In this document: in pieces, positions 33,801 through 47,200 of the stretch
Layout of the letters: each line of letters begins with the position of its first letter
How positions within the stretch are numbered: the stretch's first letter is position 1
Assembly (NCBI GenBank): GCA_001692895.1
Contig: KV748178.1
Location: 1-64,000, forward strand
DNA: 64,000 nucleotides
DNA from: Cenococcum geophilum 1.58
Taxonomy: Eukaryota; Ascomycota; Dothideomycetes; Gloniales; Gloniaceae
Direction of reading: 5' to 3'
Made by a program: the position numbers and the translations under genes
The notes under the pieces: generated by a model
The model's input: only the letters and a program-made list of their open reading frames with translations
Database searches by the model: none
Told to the model about the DNA's origin: nothing

Positions 33801-35830
33801 TAAGAAATAGCCTAAATACCTTAACTACGCTTAATCTGCCACTCCAGTCTAAGGTACGCGTATAGCGTAAAAAGAGAGGGTGGTTAGGCCTATATTAACT
33901 TGTTATAATTAATAGTTAAACTTATACAATTTAGATGCCTTACGGACCCACTTAATTCCGTTTAACTATTATTAAGCCTTACTATAAAGATAATAGTTCT
34001 AAGCCTTTATAGGATACCCTAAAAAAGGCTCTAGAGGAGAACTATAATTAACGTGCTTTAAAAGGCGACTATAATTCTAATATAATTATAGTAGATACAC
34101 CGCAACTATAACGCGGTAGAGGTCGCCTAAAGGGATCACAAAATTGCTAATATCTTATTAATTTTAAAGAGCAATTTGTTGCCGCTATTAAGAATAGAGT
34201 TAAGCTATTAATGGCCTTTATAATAGCTAAGGAGAAGGCTAACTTTAAACTCGTAAAATAGCTCTAAAAGGAAGGTCGTATTATAACTTTAGGAACTCCT
34301 TTCTAAGTATCTAATAAGCAGAAGATCAATAGTCTTATTATAAGAGGAGTCTTTAAATTTAAGAAGTATAACCCTACTAAGTTTAATAAAGTTTATATCT
34401 TTAAGTTAAGGATAGTTAATAAGATTAAGGGTAAAGCTACTAATGCCCTATTTAAGAAATTAAGGCTTATTATCTAAGGTTACAATAATAATAGTAAAGA
34501 GATAATTCTTATACAATCTCCTATAATTTAACGAGCTAGTTAGCGAGTTATTATTATATTAGCTCCCTCCTTAATAAAGAACGGAATAGCAGTTTATTTA
34601 CGAGATATTACTTAAGCCTACACCTAATTAGAGACGCACTTTTAGCGCTTAATATTAGCATACCTTCTAGAGCAAATTTGCTACCAGTATCCTAAAGATA
34701 TAATTATAGTTATGCTTAAGCTATTATATAGAATTACAAAGGTAGGAACTTACTAGTGGGCTACCTATAGTAAGCACTATAAAGAGAAGCTTTTAATAAC
34801 TACTTCTATATTTAATCCCTACTTCCTTATTATAACTATAGGAACCCTATTCGGAATCGTTGGTATATAAACTAATAATATAATTATCTTAGGAGACGAC
34901 CAATTCTTTTTAGCTCTTAAAGAAGATAAGCTAGTAAAGGTAAATCTTATGGTAAAGCTAAAGGAAAGACTTAATTTAATAATACTATTACTCTTTAATA
35001 GATGTATCCTCTCCCTAAATAAGGATCTTATTACTTTGCGTTAGAAAGGTTAAGGTAAGAAGATTAACGTTATTAATATTAATTCTCTAAAGCAAGGATA
35101 TATGGAGCAACGCGCTTGCGAAGCTTATATTACTTCTATCTATTAACCTAAGGCTTCCTTTAATCTCTCTATTGCCGCTTAATATTAGAAACTAACTAAA
35201 AATAACGTTCTTAACCTAAATAAGCGCCTTTTCTAGCAAATAAACTATCTTAATTAAGGACTACTCTATATGCCTATTAATCTTCCCACCGCTAAGCTCT
35301 TTATATTTATTAATAGATTATTTATAAATAATAAAGATTTTAGCTCTTAGCTAGAATATAAGATTATTATCACGAATAAATCTACTAAAGAGAATAACTT
35401 TATAATCTACGGCAATCTTATCTATTAGAGCTTAACTAAAAACAAGCGCGTTACTTAAAGCGTTCTAGCGTTAGAGATATATAGAATGGTTAGCAGAGTT
35501 AATATAGCAATTATAATTGGAACTACCATTAAGATAATTATAGATCGACTTGTACTGCCCGTTATCCCTATAATTATATACACCAACTTATATTCCCTCT
35601 ATAAGTACTTAGTTAAGCTTAGTACTATAAAGAAAAAGCGACTTATAATTAATATTATAGCACTTCAGTAGTCCTATAAGCGTTAAGAACTCTTTAAAAT
35701 CTAATAGATTAATGGCTAAGATAACCTAGTAGATGTAATAATAAAGGTAAACCTAAATAAGGCACTAAAGACGTTTATTAATATAAATACTCTATATATA
35801 CGAATTAAAGGTTAGGTTAAGAGGGAAATT
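30840..35830 (+). pseudogene. Copia-1 degraded gag-pol
   Basis: Read through stops: Gag from about 30840 (IALTYLKKYKEDI), with the later part YYNHLAGKGYDFNRIIYKLR near 31690-31750. Zinc knuckle CYICKKLNCxLTRH at about 32250-32300. Protease motif YNIMLDTRAVRVSIAGEP at about 32650-32695 (DTR for the usual DTG). Pre-integrase and integrase about 33030-33900. Reverse transcriptase 34180-35050, where ILGDD is seen near 34890. RNase H 35280-35790 (SLTKNKRV, then IYTNLYSLYKYLV). Domain order gag-PR-IN-RT-RH is that of Ty1/Copia. Stops are at CAG/CAA/TGG-derived sites throughout, so no protein of any domain could be made. Confidence 0.85.
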
Positions 35831-35840
35831 CTAAGAAGCT

Positions 35841-36042
35841 AAGATCTTATAAAACTTTAACCGCCGGTTAAAGTTGTCTAATTAGTTAAATTCTTGCTAA
35901 GAGCGCCGCGCCTAATTAATTTGGGTGGCGGTGTAGAGTTCTGCTAACGCTATTTATTAAGCTAGCCAATTAGGATTTTCTATCCCCGGGATAGAAAATT
36001 GCCATTAGCTCGGCTAAGAGCGGTAAGCGGAACTAACATCTT
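35841..36042. mobile_element. 202-bp MITE-like element, copy 1 (in Copia-1)
   Basis: Bounded by AAGATSTTA and TAACATCTT, about 9-bp inverted ends. It contains a perfect 23-bp palindrome (35853-35875, core CCGCCGG) and a second with 12-bp arms (35975-35999, core CCCCGGG). A copy of exactly the same length sits in Gypsy-2 at 47723-47924. No coding capacity. No clear target duplication was found. Confidence 0.8.
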
Positions 36043-36166
36043 CGCGCGAACCCGTACATCTACCTACGCTACTTCTTCTTCTTCTTCTTCCCTTTAGCTT
36101 TATCTCTTTATATAGTAGCAATCTATAAGTGTATATAGATAGCAACCATAAAAGAAGAGTTGCTAG

Positions 36167-36341
36167 TGTTGGGAATAAAGGCAAGCGGTCGTCACGTGTC
36201 GCCGCGGCACTAGCGTAGTAAGGAACCTTAAGTTCCTTACCCTCCCCCTTTCTTCTTAAAAGAAAACAAGCTTTATTAACCAACATCACTATAACCCTAC
36301 TCGAGTAGTTGTTATTAGTGAGTCACCCTATGTGACTAACA
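36167..36341 (+). repeat. Copia-1 3' LTR
   Basis: 175 bp; followed by target duplication GTTAC. Confidence 0.9.
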
Positions 36342-36346
36342 GTTAC

Positions 36347-39189
36347 TATAGCCTACTTTTAAAGCTTTCTGGTTTAATATAAAGGTATAGAAGACCTTAA
36401 GGATAAGGTTAATAAGGCCAAATAGCTCCTTATAGATATAGAAATTGAGGACTACTCTCCTAACTAATACTTTACTAAGTATAGTAAGGTAAACGGTATA
36501 TAAACTGTTATAGTTCTTAATAACTAATCTACGCTCCATTCTATTATAAAGTTAGATATCTTTAATAAGCTAAAGGAGAATTCCGCGTTCTCCTTTAATA
36601 ATAAATACTCGGCAAACGTCTTCTATAGTATTATACTAGATACTAGAGCCGCAGGAGTATTTATAGTAGAAGAACCTTAAGTTCGAGCCCTTTAGCAGCT
36701 TAATAACTCTATTTAGATTAACTATTTAACAGCAGGCCAATATACAATTCGTTTTAGCAAGGGTACTGCGATCTTTCTTAGTATAATTAGGGTCTAAACC
36801 CCCTTAGGGTGCATTACTTTTCACATTATTCCTACAAATACCCCGTTTCTATTTTGCATTAAAGATATAGATAAATTAGGCGTTAAGCTTAATAACCTTA
36901 AGAATATACTCGTTTAGGGAGATAATTAGGTGCCTATTATACGCAAGTAGGGTTACCCCTAGTTGCTCCTTTATTAACTAGAGAAGAGTGTTACTTAAAG
37001 CTACTTAACTAAGTTAGAGTTACGCCAACTATACCGTTATTTTGGCCACCTATTTATTTACTAACTGCTTAGGGTTCTTTAGCAAGTAGGCCATAAAGTT
37101 AAGGTTAAGGTAATTAAGTATCTTATAAAGTACTGCTATTACTACTAAATAAACTAGAAGTCCCCTGGCCGATTTAAGTTTAGCCTTAAAGATAACTACA
37201 ACTTTAACTTCTATATTATTATTAATATTATATACCTTAGCGGCAAGCTAGTACTCTAGGTTATTAACTTCTTAACCTTCTTCTAAGCCGCACGTTTCTT
37301 AAAGGATATATTAGCTAAGAATATATAGGATACCCTATAATTATACTAGATTAATATCTACCTAGAACCCCCTAATTAAATTATTTATAATATAGGAAAG
37401 AACTTCTTATCTATAGAGTTTCGATAATAGATAAAGGCAATAGCAATTAAGGTTAAGGAAGTCCCCGTTAAGGCATATAATAGTATTAAAAAAGTGGAGT
37501 AATATTACACGCCATTATACCGCGTATATAAGATTATATCTTTAGAACTAAAGGACGCTAGCGAAGAACTTACCTTATAAATGGCTATTAAAGCCATTAA
37601 NAATTCCGCTNGCCCNGATAGACTTATACCTATATTACTAATCTTTAGCGCCTACCCTTAAATAACTAACAATTCTCTATTATCTCCCTCTATTATATAA
37701 TAAGCTAAGGCTATTTATAAGGTAATGAAGGAGGTATAATATCTCTACGCTATACGCCAGGTTAATAATATACTAGGAATAAGAAATAGCCTAAATACCT
37801 TAACTACGCTTAATCTACCACTCTAGTCTAAGGTACGCGTATAGCGTAAAAAGGGAGGATAGTTAGGCCTATATTAACTTATTATAATTAATAGTTAGAC
37901 TTATACTATTTAGATACCTTATAAACCCACTTAATTCCATTTAACTGTTATTAAGCCTTACTATAAAGATAATAGTTCCAAGCCTTTACAGGATACCCTA
38001 AAAAATGCCCTAAAAGAGAACTATAATTAATATGCTTTAGAAGGCGACTACGATTCTAATATAATTGTAGTAGATATGCCGCAACTATAACGCGGTAGAG
38101 GTCGCCTAAAAGAATCACGAAATTAATAACATCTTATTAATTTTAAAGAGCAATTTGTTGCCGCTATTAAGAATAGAGTTAAGTTATTAATAGCCTTTAT
38201 AACAGCCAAGGAGAAGGCTGACTTTAAGCTCGCAAAACAGCTCTAAAAGGAAGGTTATATTATAACCCCTAAAGCTCCTTTCTAAGCATCTAATAAGCAG
38301 GAGATCAATGGTCTTATTATAAGAGGAGTCTTTAAATTCAAGAAGTATAACTCTATTAAGTTTAATGGAGTTCGCATCTTTAAGTTAAGAATAGTTAATA
38401 AGATTAAAGGTAAAGCTACTAACGCCCTATTTAAGAAATTAAGGCTTATTATCTAAGGTTATAATAATAATAGTAAGGAGGTAATTCTTANNCAATCTCC
38501 TNNNATTTAATAAGCTAGTTAGTAAGTTATTATTNCGNTAGCTCCCTCCTTAATAAAGAATANAATNGCGGTTTATTTATAAGATATTACTTAAGCCTAT
38601 AACTAATTAGAGACGCACCTTTAGCGCTTAATATTAGCATACCTTCTAGAGAGAATTTGCCACTAGTATCTTAAAGATACGATTATAGTTATGCTTAAGC
38701 CATTATATAGAATTACGGAGGTAGGAACTTACTAGTGGGCTACCTATAGTAAGCACTATAAAGAGAAGCTTTTAATAACAACTTTTATATTTAATCCCTG
38801 CTTCCTTATTACAACTATAGGAACTCTATTTAGAATTATTAGCATATAAACTAACAATATAATTATCTTGGGAGATAACTAGTTCTTAGCTCTTAAAGAA
38901 GACGAGCTAGTAAAGGCAAATCTTATAGTAAAGTTAAAGGAAAAGCTTAATTTAATAACGCTGTTACTCTTTAATAAATGTATCCTCTCCCTAAACAAGG
39001 ATTCTATTACTTTACGCCAGAAGGGTTAAGGTAAAAAGATTAATATTATTAACGTTAATTCTCTAAAGTAAGGATATATGGAGTAACGCGCTTGTAGAGC
39101 TTATATTACTTCTATCTGTTAACCTAAGGCTTTATTTAATCTCTCTATTGCCGCTTAATACTAGGAACTAACTAAAGATAACGTTCTTG
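36347..39189 (+). pseudogene. Copia-2 pol, middle segment
   Basis: Continues from the gag end left of Copia-1: protease about 36610-36690, integrase about 37000-37900, reverse transcriptase from about 38150. It ends at the Gypsy-1 target (TCTTG 39185-39189). Nearly colinear with Copia-1 at 32360-35200 but with its own mutations. N bases cluster at 37602-37616 and 38491-38567. Confidence 0.85.
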
Positions 39190-39540
39190 TGTTACGGACG
39201 CTTTAAGTACGATGCTACGACTACTTAGGGAAGAGTTGGAAGAAGCTAGTTGGTTAATTCAGGCACGGTCCAGAATGGAACCGGTAGAGCTATGTGACGG
39301 GGTATGGTAACCAAGGTCATATAAGAAGGATTTTATAGGAGTACGGTTATATATTTAAGGACCCTTAGTCCCTACCTAGATAGTTCCTTTCTTATAGTAA
39401 TTCTTAGAATATAATTAGAGTTAATCTATTAGGCAACTACTCCACTAGTTATTATTACGTTGTTAACTTTAACTTATATTACCTATATACCTAACCTATT
39501 AACGAGCCTACCGTAGTTCCTACTACAAGGTTTTATTATA
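39190..39540 (+). repeat. Gypsy-1 5' LTR
   Basis: 351 bp, TGTTACGG...ATTATA; the end matches CCGTTACA of the right LTR after C-to-T changes. Confidence 0.9.
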
Positions 39541-40848
39541 TAATTACTACTAAAGTTACGGTATTAAGTATAGAAAGTCAAACAATATACTACTAAAAGC
39601 AGCCACTATAACGCTATTAACGGCGGCAACTACTTTAAGGTTAGGTAACGACACTAATATAGCAGATACTAACTTACAGCAACCTATAACGGTTGGATAG
39701 TTATAAGAGATAGTTAACTAGCTAATAGAAAATAATATAATGTTGGAAAATAGGATTAACGGGATAGGCGTAGTAAAGGTTAAGTTACTATTAATTAAAA
39801 GATTCTTAGGAGAAAGATTAAAGCTTAAAGGATTCCTTATATAAATGCACTTTAAGGTAGCGCAAGAGAGAGCTAAGCTAGTAATACCTATGGATTAAAT
39901 AGCGTATGCCGGATTATTCTTAACAGGAAGAGCACTTAAATAGTTTAAGCCTTACCTTATAGAGATATAAGCAAACGGGATAATAACTATAAACTAAGAG
40001 GTACGGTTTATATTCTTAAGCTGGAATGGATTTATAGAACAACTTATATAAATATTTGGAGACCTAGAGGTAGCAACCACAGCGGAAAAAAAACTCTAAG
40101 ATATTACCTAGTAAACCTCAGCAATTAAGTATACAACGTAGTTCTAGACGTTAGTAACGTAAGTAGAGTAGAATAATAGGGCGCTTATGGCATAGTATAA
40201 ATAGGGACTTAAGGCTAAAGTTTAGGATATAATTATCCTAATAGAAGATACGGACACCCTAAGGGAACTAATAGATTAAGCGATTAAGATTAATAATTGG
40301 ATTTACTAAAGGGAACAGGCTAAGAGAGGCTAGGATAGAGTTCTATAGTTATATAAGGCGCAGAGTACGCAATAACTAAAGCTAAGTTAGAAACTATAGT
40401 ATAGCGCAGAGTTAATAGACCTAAGTAGTACTAAAGAAGCCTATAAGAAATAGAGTAAGAAACCGTAAAAACCTAGAGGTTAAGGATCTAGTGATTATAG
40501 AACTAAGGAGTAGAGGCCAAACTAGGGATCTTAGCAGTAGAAGATATTTAGGCGGACTCTATAATAAAGTTAATGGTTTAAAGATAGAGCTTATATAAAT
40601 TGCGGAAAATAAGGTTACTTTATAAGGGATTATAAAGATAGTTAGAGATACTATATAATAAAGGGAACTAAACCAATAGTAGACGATATATATATATAGA
40701 GGGATAATAATATACTACGAGGAACAAAAGAGTGTTTAATTAAAAGTTTTGCGTTCTGTTATAATAACGCATACTAAATTTATAAAGACGCTAAGTATAG
40801 CGTAAGCTATTAGCTATAGGAGCTAGTACCTATAAAATATAGAGGAAC

Positions 40849-41035
40849 TGTTACAGCACTGACCTAACGCATACTGTTTTATACTATCTCGTACTGTTTC
40901 CTACTATTAGCTAGCCCACCACTAGTGACTTGGCGGCCGGCCCTACTATTTATATACAATACCCCCTTTCTACCTTCTTTCCCTCTTTATACTATAACAT
41001 AGTTATTTAGTCTACTTTATTACAGTACTATAACA
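40849..41035 (+). repeat. Gypsy-2 5' LTR
   Basis: 187 bp; starts TGTTACAG. Contains a conserved GACTTGGCGGCCGGCC block. Confidence 0.9.
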
Positions 41036-41229
41036 GTTTATAGTATCTTTAATTTACGCCCTATTACGATCATTAATTCCTTATACCCTAGCTAATTAAC
41101 CTCCACCCTAGAGCAATCGCGACCTATATACACCTCTGCTAAAACTAACACATCCCTAGCACAGTCCTAAAACAATCCTTAGTTTTTACCCAGCGCCTAA
41201 ATAGGCGACACTAACAACGCCAAAATAGT

Positions 41230-44200
41230 TAAAACTTAGAACCCCCGCGACGTTTTTATAGACCTCTTTATAGAGATATACCCTAATATCGCGTGGATAA
41301 TCCGCCGCTCCCTACTGTACCCTAAGACCTTTAAGCCTAGCAAAGCTTACCTTACCCTTATTAACTATACTAATAAGTTCCTTAATAACATTAAAGTAGG
41401 ACTATAGTGTATATATAATACAAACACCGCTAACAAGAAAGCCAATAAAAACTTTAGTGCCCTTATCGCTTTCTAGATAGGAACTATTAACTCCTAGGCA
41501 AAGACTATCGCCGTTTTAAAATAATTAACCCCTATAATAACGGTAGTAACCTAGTAGAAAAAACGGAGATCTAAAGACCCGCCAATATTTAGCGGAAAAG
41601 GCACCCCGCTAGAATAATAAGCTAATTTTAAGACCTAGCATATTAAGATTAAGGGAGTCTTCGACCGGGACTAGGACTACTTTAACACAGTTTAGTCCTA
41701 GATCCTTTATATCTCGGATATACTAGAGGATAAGGCCTATAAGTTTATTAAGTAGGGCCTAGAGCTTATATATAAGAACCTGTAACGTGGCCCGCCTCCA
41801 CGTCGCTATATAGCTAAAAAAGACTAAGAGTGCTTGCGAACTTATTGTAAGCGCGGCGGGACCTAATATATATACTCTTATAATTGCCCTTTCCTCTACG
41901 CGTTTGTCCCCAAACGCTCATAGGGATTTCTCTATGCACCTATTCTAGGCCATAGGGATTAAACGCTAAGAGTATTACTATATTAGTTAGTCCCTAGTAA
42001 TATAAGCGATTAGAATTTCTACTAACGCCTTATTGCACGGATGCGCGTTAGACTATACTAGAGCGAAGTGACTAATAGGGATTAAACCCACAACACCTGG
42101 CCCTAGTAAGTTCGCAAGCATAATTGTAATGTGGCCCGCCTCCACGTCGCCATATAGCTAAAAAGACTAAGAGTGCTTGCGAACTTGTTATAAGCGTGGC
42201 GGGACCTAATATATATACTCTTACAGAACCTAAACAATATATCTATATAGAAATGGCCTACTAAGGAAGATATACTTAAAGACCTTACTACCTACTATAA
42301 GGTCTTTAATATAACCTAGGTTGTAAAGAATAAGCTTAACTATTTCCCTTAGGGCGAGTGTAATTACTAGTCTTAGAAGGGAGAGCTTAATAAGCTAATA
42401 GTCCGCGCTAAGAAGATAAATAAATAGAAGGTGGACCTACTCTAAAAGTTTATCTCTTTAAAGATGGAAGAACTAGTACTTAGACTTACCTATAAAATTA
42501 ACAACAGCGACTATATAGGTTAGAGTAAGTAGATAAATATATTTGCTAAAAACCTCGCGAACTATATACACTAAGCTAACCTTAAGAAGAATGCTAACTA
42601 CCGCCTACCTACCTAAGCCCCTGCCCCTATATTAACCCCGACCCTAGTAGTAACTAGAGAACCTATAGACCTTAATAGAATCTTAGATATGGAGCGTAAG
42701 CGCCGCTTTAATAATAGATTATACCTTACCTATAGCCTACCTAACCACTAAAAGGATGCCTATAACCCCGCTAAGATAGTAAACCTAGTTCTAATACTAC
42801 CCCATTAAATAACGCAAACTAATAACTGCGGACGCGGCAAATATGGAGTCTATTATAAACGCGGTAACCGCGGAACCTATTATAGCTGCGGCAGATAACC
42901 CCCCCCTTTAACCCTACGGCTTAGTTACTCTAAACTATACCCTATATAGGAGCCTAACCCGTTAATAACGCCTAGTATTGGCGACTCTACGCTAGCGAAT
43001 ACGAACACAGCTACGTTATCGGCAAGGTATCGTCTTTTTATACCCCAACTAAGACCGAGACTAATACCGCCAGCTAGATAGACACTAGACCGCCCCACTA
43101 AGACAGCCCTATACCCCAGTTATTAAAAGGCAGACCCTTAAACTAAGTTGCGTCTAAGGGTCTAAACTATATAAGGAGGAAGACGAGAAGATTAGGTCCC
43201 TATTACTAGATTAATTAATCCTTTCTATTAGTAAGCTGCTACTTAATTTTAAATTAGTAAATAGTAATAAGAAATTAATCCTTATTTAAACCTAACTCTC
43301 TTTATTATATAACCTATACCCCCAAGTTTATATTAATATAGTAAGCCTAGTGGACTCTGGTAGTACTATAATAGCTTTTACTAATATAAAGTCTATTATA
43401 AGAAAGTATAATATTATAACTAAGAAGCTGCTAGTACCTAGGCCACTACGCCTCGCAGATAGTATCCCATCTTCGCTTATTATAAACTACTTTACCGCCT
43501 AAATATTAATTGGCCTTTATACTAAAGCCATACTCTTTTTTATTATTAAACTCTCGCCTACTACCCTAATTATCTTAGGTATGCCCTAGCTTTAGAAGTA
43601 TAAGCCCTATCCTAGCTTTAGGAAACTTAAAATCCGCTTTAACTTAGACTACTACTTTAGGCACTACCTCCTATAAGGGATAACTAACGGTAGTAGGGAT
43701 ACCCTATATAGATACTCAGCACTACTAAGCCTAGTACCTAGGACTATATATAAAACCCTAATAGTAGAAGACGTTCCTAATAAAGGGGAGCCTATATAAC
43801 TGTAAAGAAACGAGATAGTAGAAGACTGGACTACCCTAGTACTTAAGACTAAAATAACGGGCTAGCTAGCCCTACCGAGATTAAGAAAGAAGGTCTACTT
43901 TATACTATTACTACTAAGAATCTAACCCTAACCTAGGCACTATTTAAACCCTAGCCGCCTAGCCTAATACCCGGAACTAAGCTATATACTATATATATAT
44001 ACTATAGTAAGGATTAGCTATAGAACTACTAAGACCCAGATAATAAAAACCGCGCCACCGTAACGCCTAACCTTATACCTATCTCCTGCGCGTACCGTAT
44101 AGGGCCGCCGCCTTATTTCCGCCCCCCTAGGCTAACTAAGCTATGCTAGCCTAGCCGTAGCATTAGAGAACTAGATACGCCCTAACCTAGACAATATTAA

Positions 44201-47200
44201 ATATACTTATGCTATTAATTTCACCCAGTTCTATAAATAAAAAGACGTAAAGGTAATAAGGATCTATATAGCGGAGCTAGTAGAACTAGTTAAATAAGAT
44301 AAGCGCCGACAGCTGCTTAGAGAACTGCCTATAGGCCTAATAGAAGTACTAAACCTATTAAAAAGGTCTTTCCGCTAGCTAGTAGAAGGCGACTATACAA
44401 TAAAGGAAGCCTGTAAAGTGCTCTCCCCCTATTTCTATAACTTCCTTAAGACAAACCTAAAAACTAAACCTAAGCTTTTACGTCGGAAGATAGTTAACAC
44501 TAATATTAAAAATTTCCTAAAAGGTAAACCAGGATTAACCCGCGAAGACATTCTATAACGCCTACTAAAGGAGTTTTGTAAATATATTAAGCACTTCCTC
44601 CCTAAGAATATAGATAAGCTACCCCCTTACTAACTATAGGACTATAAAATTAAGATTATCCCTAGAAACTAGGCCCTATATTATAAAAATAGACCACTCT
44701 TACCTGCTAAACTTAGGTATATAAAAAAGTGGATTAATAAGATACTAAATAAGGGTTTAATCCGCAAATTGACCTCACTAGCTACTGTACCACTTCTCCT
44801 CGCTACTAAGCCTAGTGGCGGTATATAAATCTACCATAACTACTAAGGCCTAAACACAGTTACTATTAAGAATTAGTACCTACTACCACTAATCTATAAA
44901 ACACTTAACGCACTTTATAGTGCTAAGTACTTTACTAAACTTAATATAATTACTACGTTTAACCGGATCCGGATTACGAAGGGCTATAAGTAGCTTATAG
45001 CATTTATTACCCGGTTCGGACTCTATAAGATACTAGTTATACTATTTGGCCTCTATAACGTACCCGCTATATTCTAAAACTATATTAACTATATCCTACA
45101 TAACGCCCTTAACAACTACTATACTACCTACCTTAATAACGTCCTTGTCTTTTCTAAAACACGCGCTAAGTATACTAAGTATATAAATAAAGTCATCTAA
45201 AGACTTAGTAATGCTAGACTTTAGATTAATATTAATAAGTCTAAGTTCTACTCTACTAAAACAAAATACCTCGGCTTAATTATCTTAACTAATGATATAA
45301 CTATGGACCCTAAGAAGGTACAGGCCTTACAAAAATGGAAAAACCCGACATTAATTAAAGAACTATAATAATTTCTCGGCTTTATAAACTTCTACCGACG
45401 ATTTATCTAAGGCTACTCTGCCATTGCTATACCTATAATAAAACTCCTAAAGAAGGATATTAGATGGCTATAGGGACTAGAATAAGCTAAATCGTTTAAG
45501 GCCCTTAAGGGAGCCTTTACCTTAGCACCAGTATTAGTATACTATAACTATATAAAGAAAACAGTGGTAGAGATAAAGGTATTAAATTAGGTATCCGGCA
45601 GAGTCCTTTCCTAGTATAACAACGACGGAAAATTAAGACTGGTTGCATTCTTCTTTATAAAACACTCTGCGCCAAAGTATAACTATAAGATCTACAATAA
45701 AGAACTCTTAGCTATTATTAAGGCTCTAGAGGAATAGCGTCCTAAGCTATAAGGGACTAAGGAGCCGTTTAAAATTATTACCAACTATAAGAACCTACAG
45801 ATGTTTATAACTACTAAGCAGCTAAATTAGCGCTAAGTCTGGTAGGCAGAGTTCCTTTTATAGTTTAACTTTGTAATTATATATAGACCTAATAGCAAAG
45901 CTATGCTTCCTAACACCCTAAGCCGGCTACTAGGAATAAGGCCTAAGGACGCCGATAATAAACGCCTCCGCTATTAAGCCTAAGTTGTTATACCGCCCTA
46001 GAAAGTTAACTCTATAATCTTAAAAAAATTACTATATAAGTCCCGTAATTATAATAACGCGGAGTTTATAGCCGCTCTAGACCCTAAAATAGCCGAAAAG
46101 TTACTAAATAAGTTAATTTGGCTAGAATACTAGGAGAACAAACTCGCAAGAGATATAGTAGCGGCCCTACGTAATTAGAAAGCTCGCCATTAGCTAAAGA
46201 AGATTAGGAAATTACTCCGTTGCAATAAGTTAGAATATAGTATTATTAACAGATAGATCTACTTCCGCCAACGTCTCTTTATCCCTAACGCCCTAGACCT
46301 CTACCTAGAAGTTACCTATTACTCTTATAGCAGCGGCCCCGCTAGTTACCTTAGCCGGGTTAAGACTCTTAACCTCTTAAACCGAACATACTAGTAGCTA
46401 GGAATCTCCTAATTTACGGCTACCTTTATTAAAGACTATGCCCTATATTTTTGCACTAAGACCCCCTATTTTACCCCGCCTGGTTTCCTAAAGCCACTAG
46501 AATTACCCACCCGCCCGTAAACCAACATCTTAATTAACTATATTATAACGCTGCTAGTATACCAACGCTATGGCAAGGTATATAAATATATCCTTATTAT
46601 TATAGACCGCCTAACTAAAATATAATACCTTATTCTAGTAATAGGACTCTTAATAAAGGAGCTAGTTAATAGCTTTATTAATAATGTATATAAGCTCTAT
46701 AGTGTACTAAGTACGATTATCTCTAACTACGGCACATAATTTATTAGTAACTTCTGGCGACGACTAAGTAAACGCCTTAAAACAATCTTGTAACTAAGCT
46801 TAGCCTAGCACCTAAAAACAGATGGCTAAACTAAAATTATTAACGCTACCGTAAATAAATACCTCTATTCTTTTATTAGCTTTATATAGGACAACTAGGT
46901 TAACTACCTACCGCTTACCAAGTTTACTACGAATAATTAAGTCAATAAGAGCACAGGCATCTCCTCATTTTTTGCAAACTATGGTTTTAACCCTTACCTC
47001 AGAATTAAGCCTACTAGCCCCCGCTTATTAACACTATTAGTATAAGTAAAGAAGGAGTTCTTCTACGCAGACTCTATAGCCAACCGCTTTAAGCGGATAT
47101 TAATATAGCTTAAGGCCCTAGCCCGGATTTTATAGAAACGCTATAAAGATAATACTAATACCCGTAGGGATGAGAGCGCGTTATTCTACAAAGGCGATAT

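Larger units (their letters stand above)
30299..36341 (+). mobile_element. Copia-1 LTR retrotransposon, full length, nested in Copia-2
   Basis: 6043 bp with 175-bp LTRs at 30299-30473 and 36167-36341 (TGTTGGG...AACA) and a perfect 5-bp target duplication GTTAC at 30294-30298 and 36342-36346. It has inserted into a sister copy (Copia-2) just after gag: the sequence following at 36347 continues the one that Copia-1 carries at about 32360. AAAAGAAGAG just before the 3' LTR is a likely polypurine tract. The two LTRs differ at about a dozen sites, almost all C/T or G/A changes, as expected from RIP. A 202-bp short element lies in the 3' non-coding part. Not autonomous. Confidence 0.93.

Noticed and set aside
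35486..35671. 60-odd codon frames inside the repeat block (also 28872, 31028, 36336, 47214, 48921, 59947, 60141)
   Set aside because: They are stop-free windows in degraded gag-pol, or antisense of it, not separate genes.
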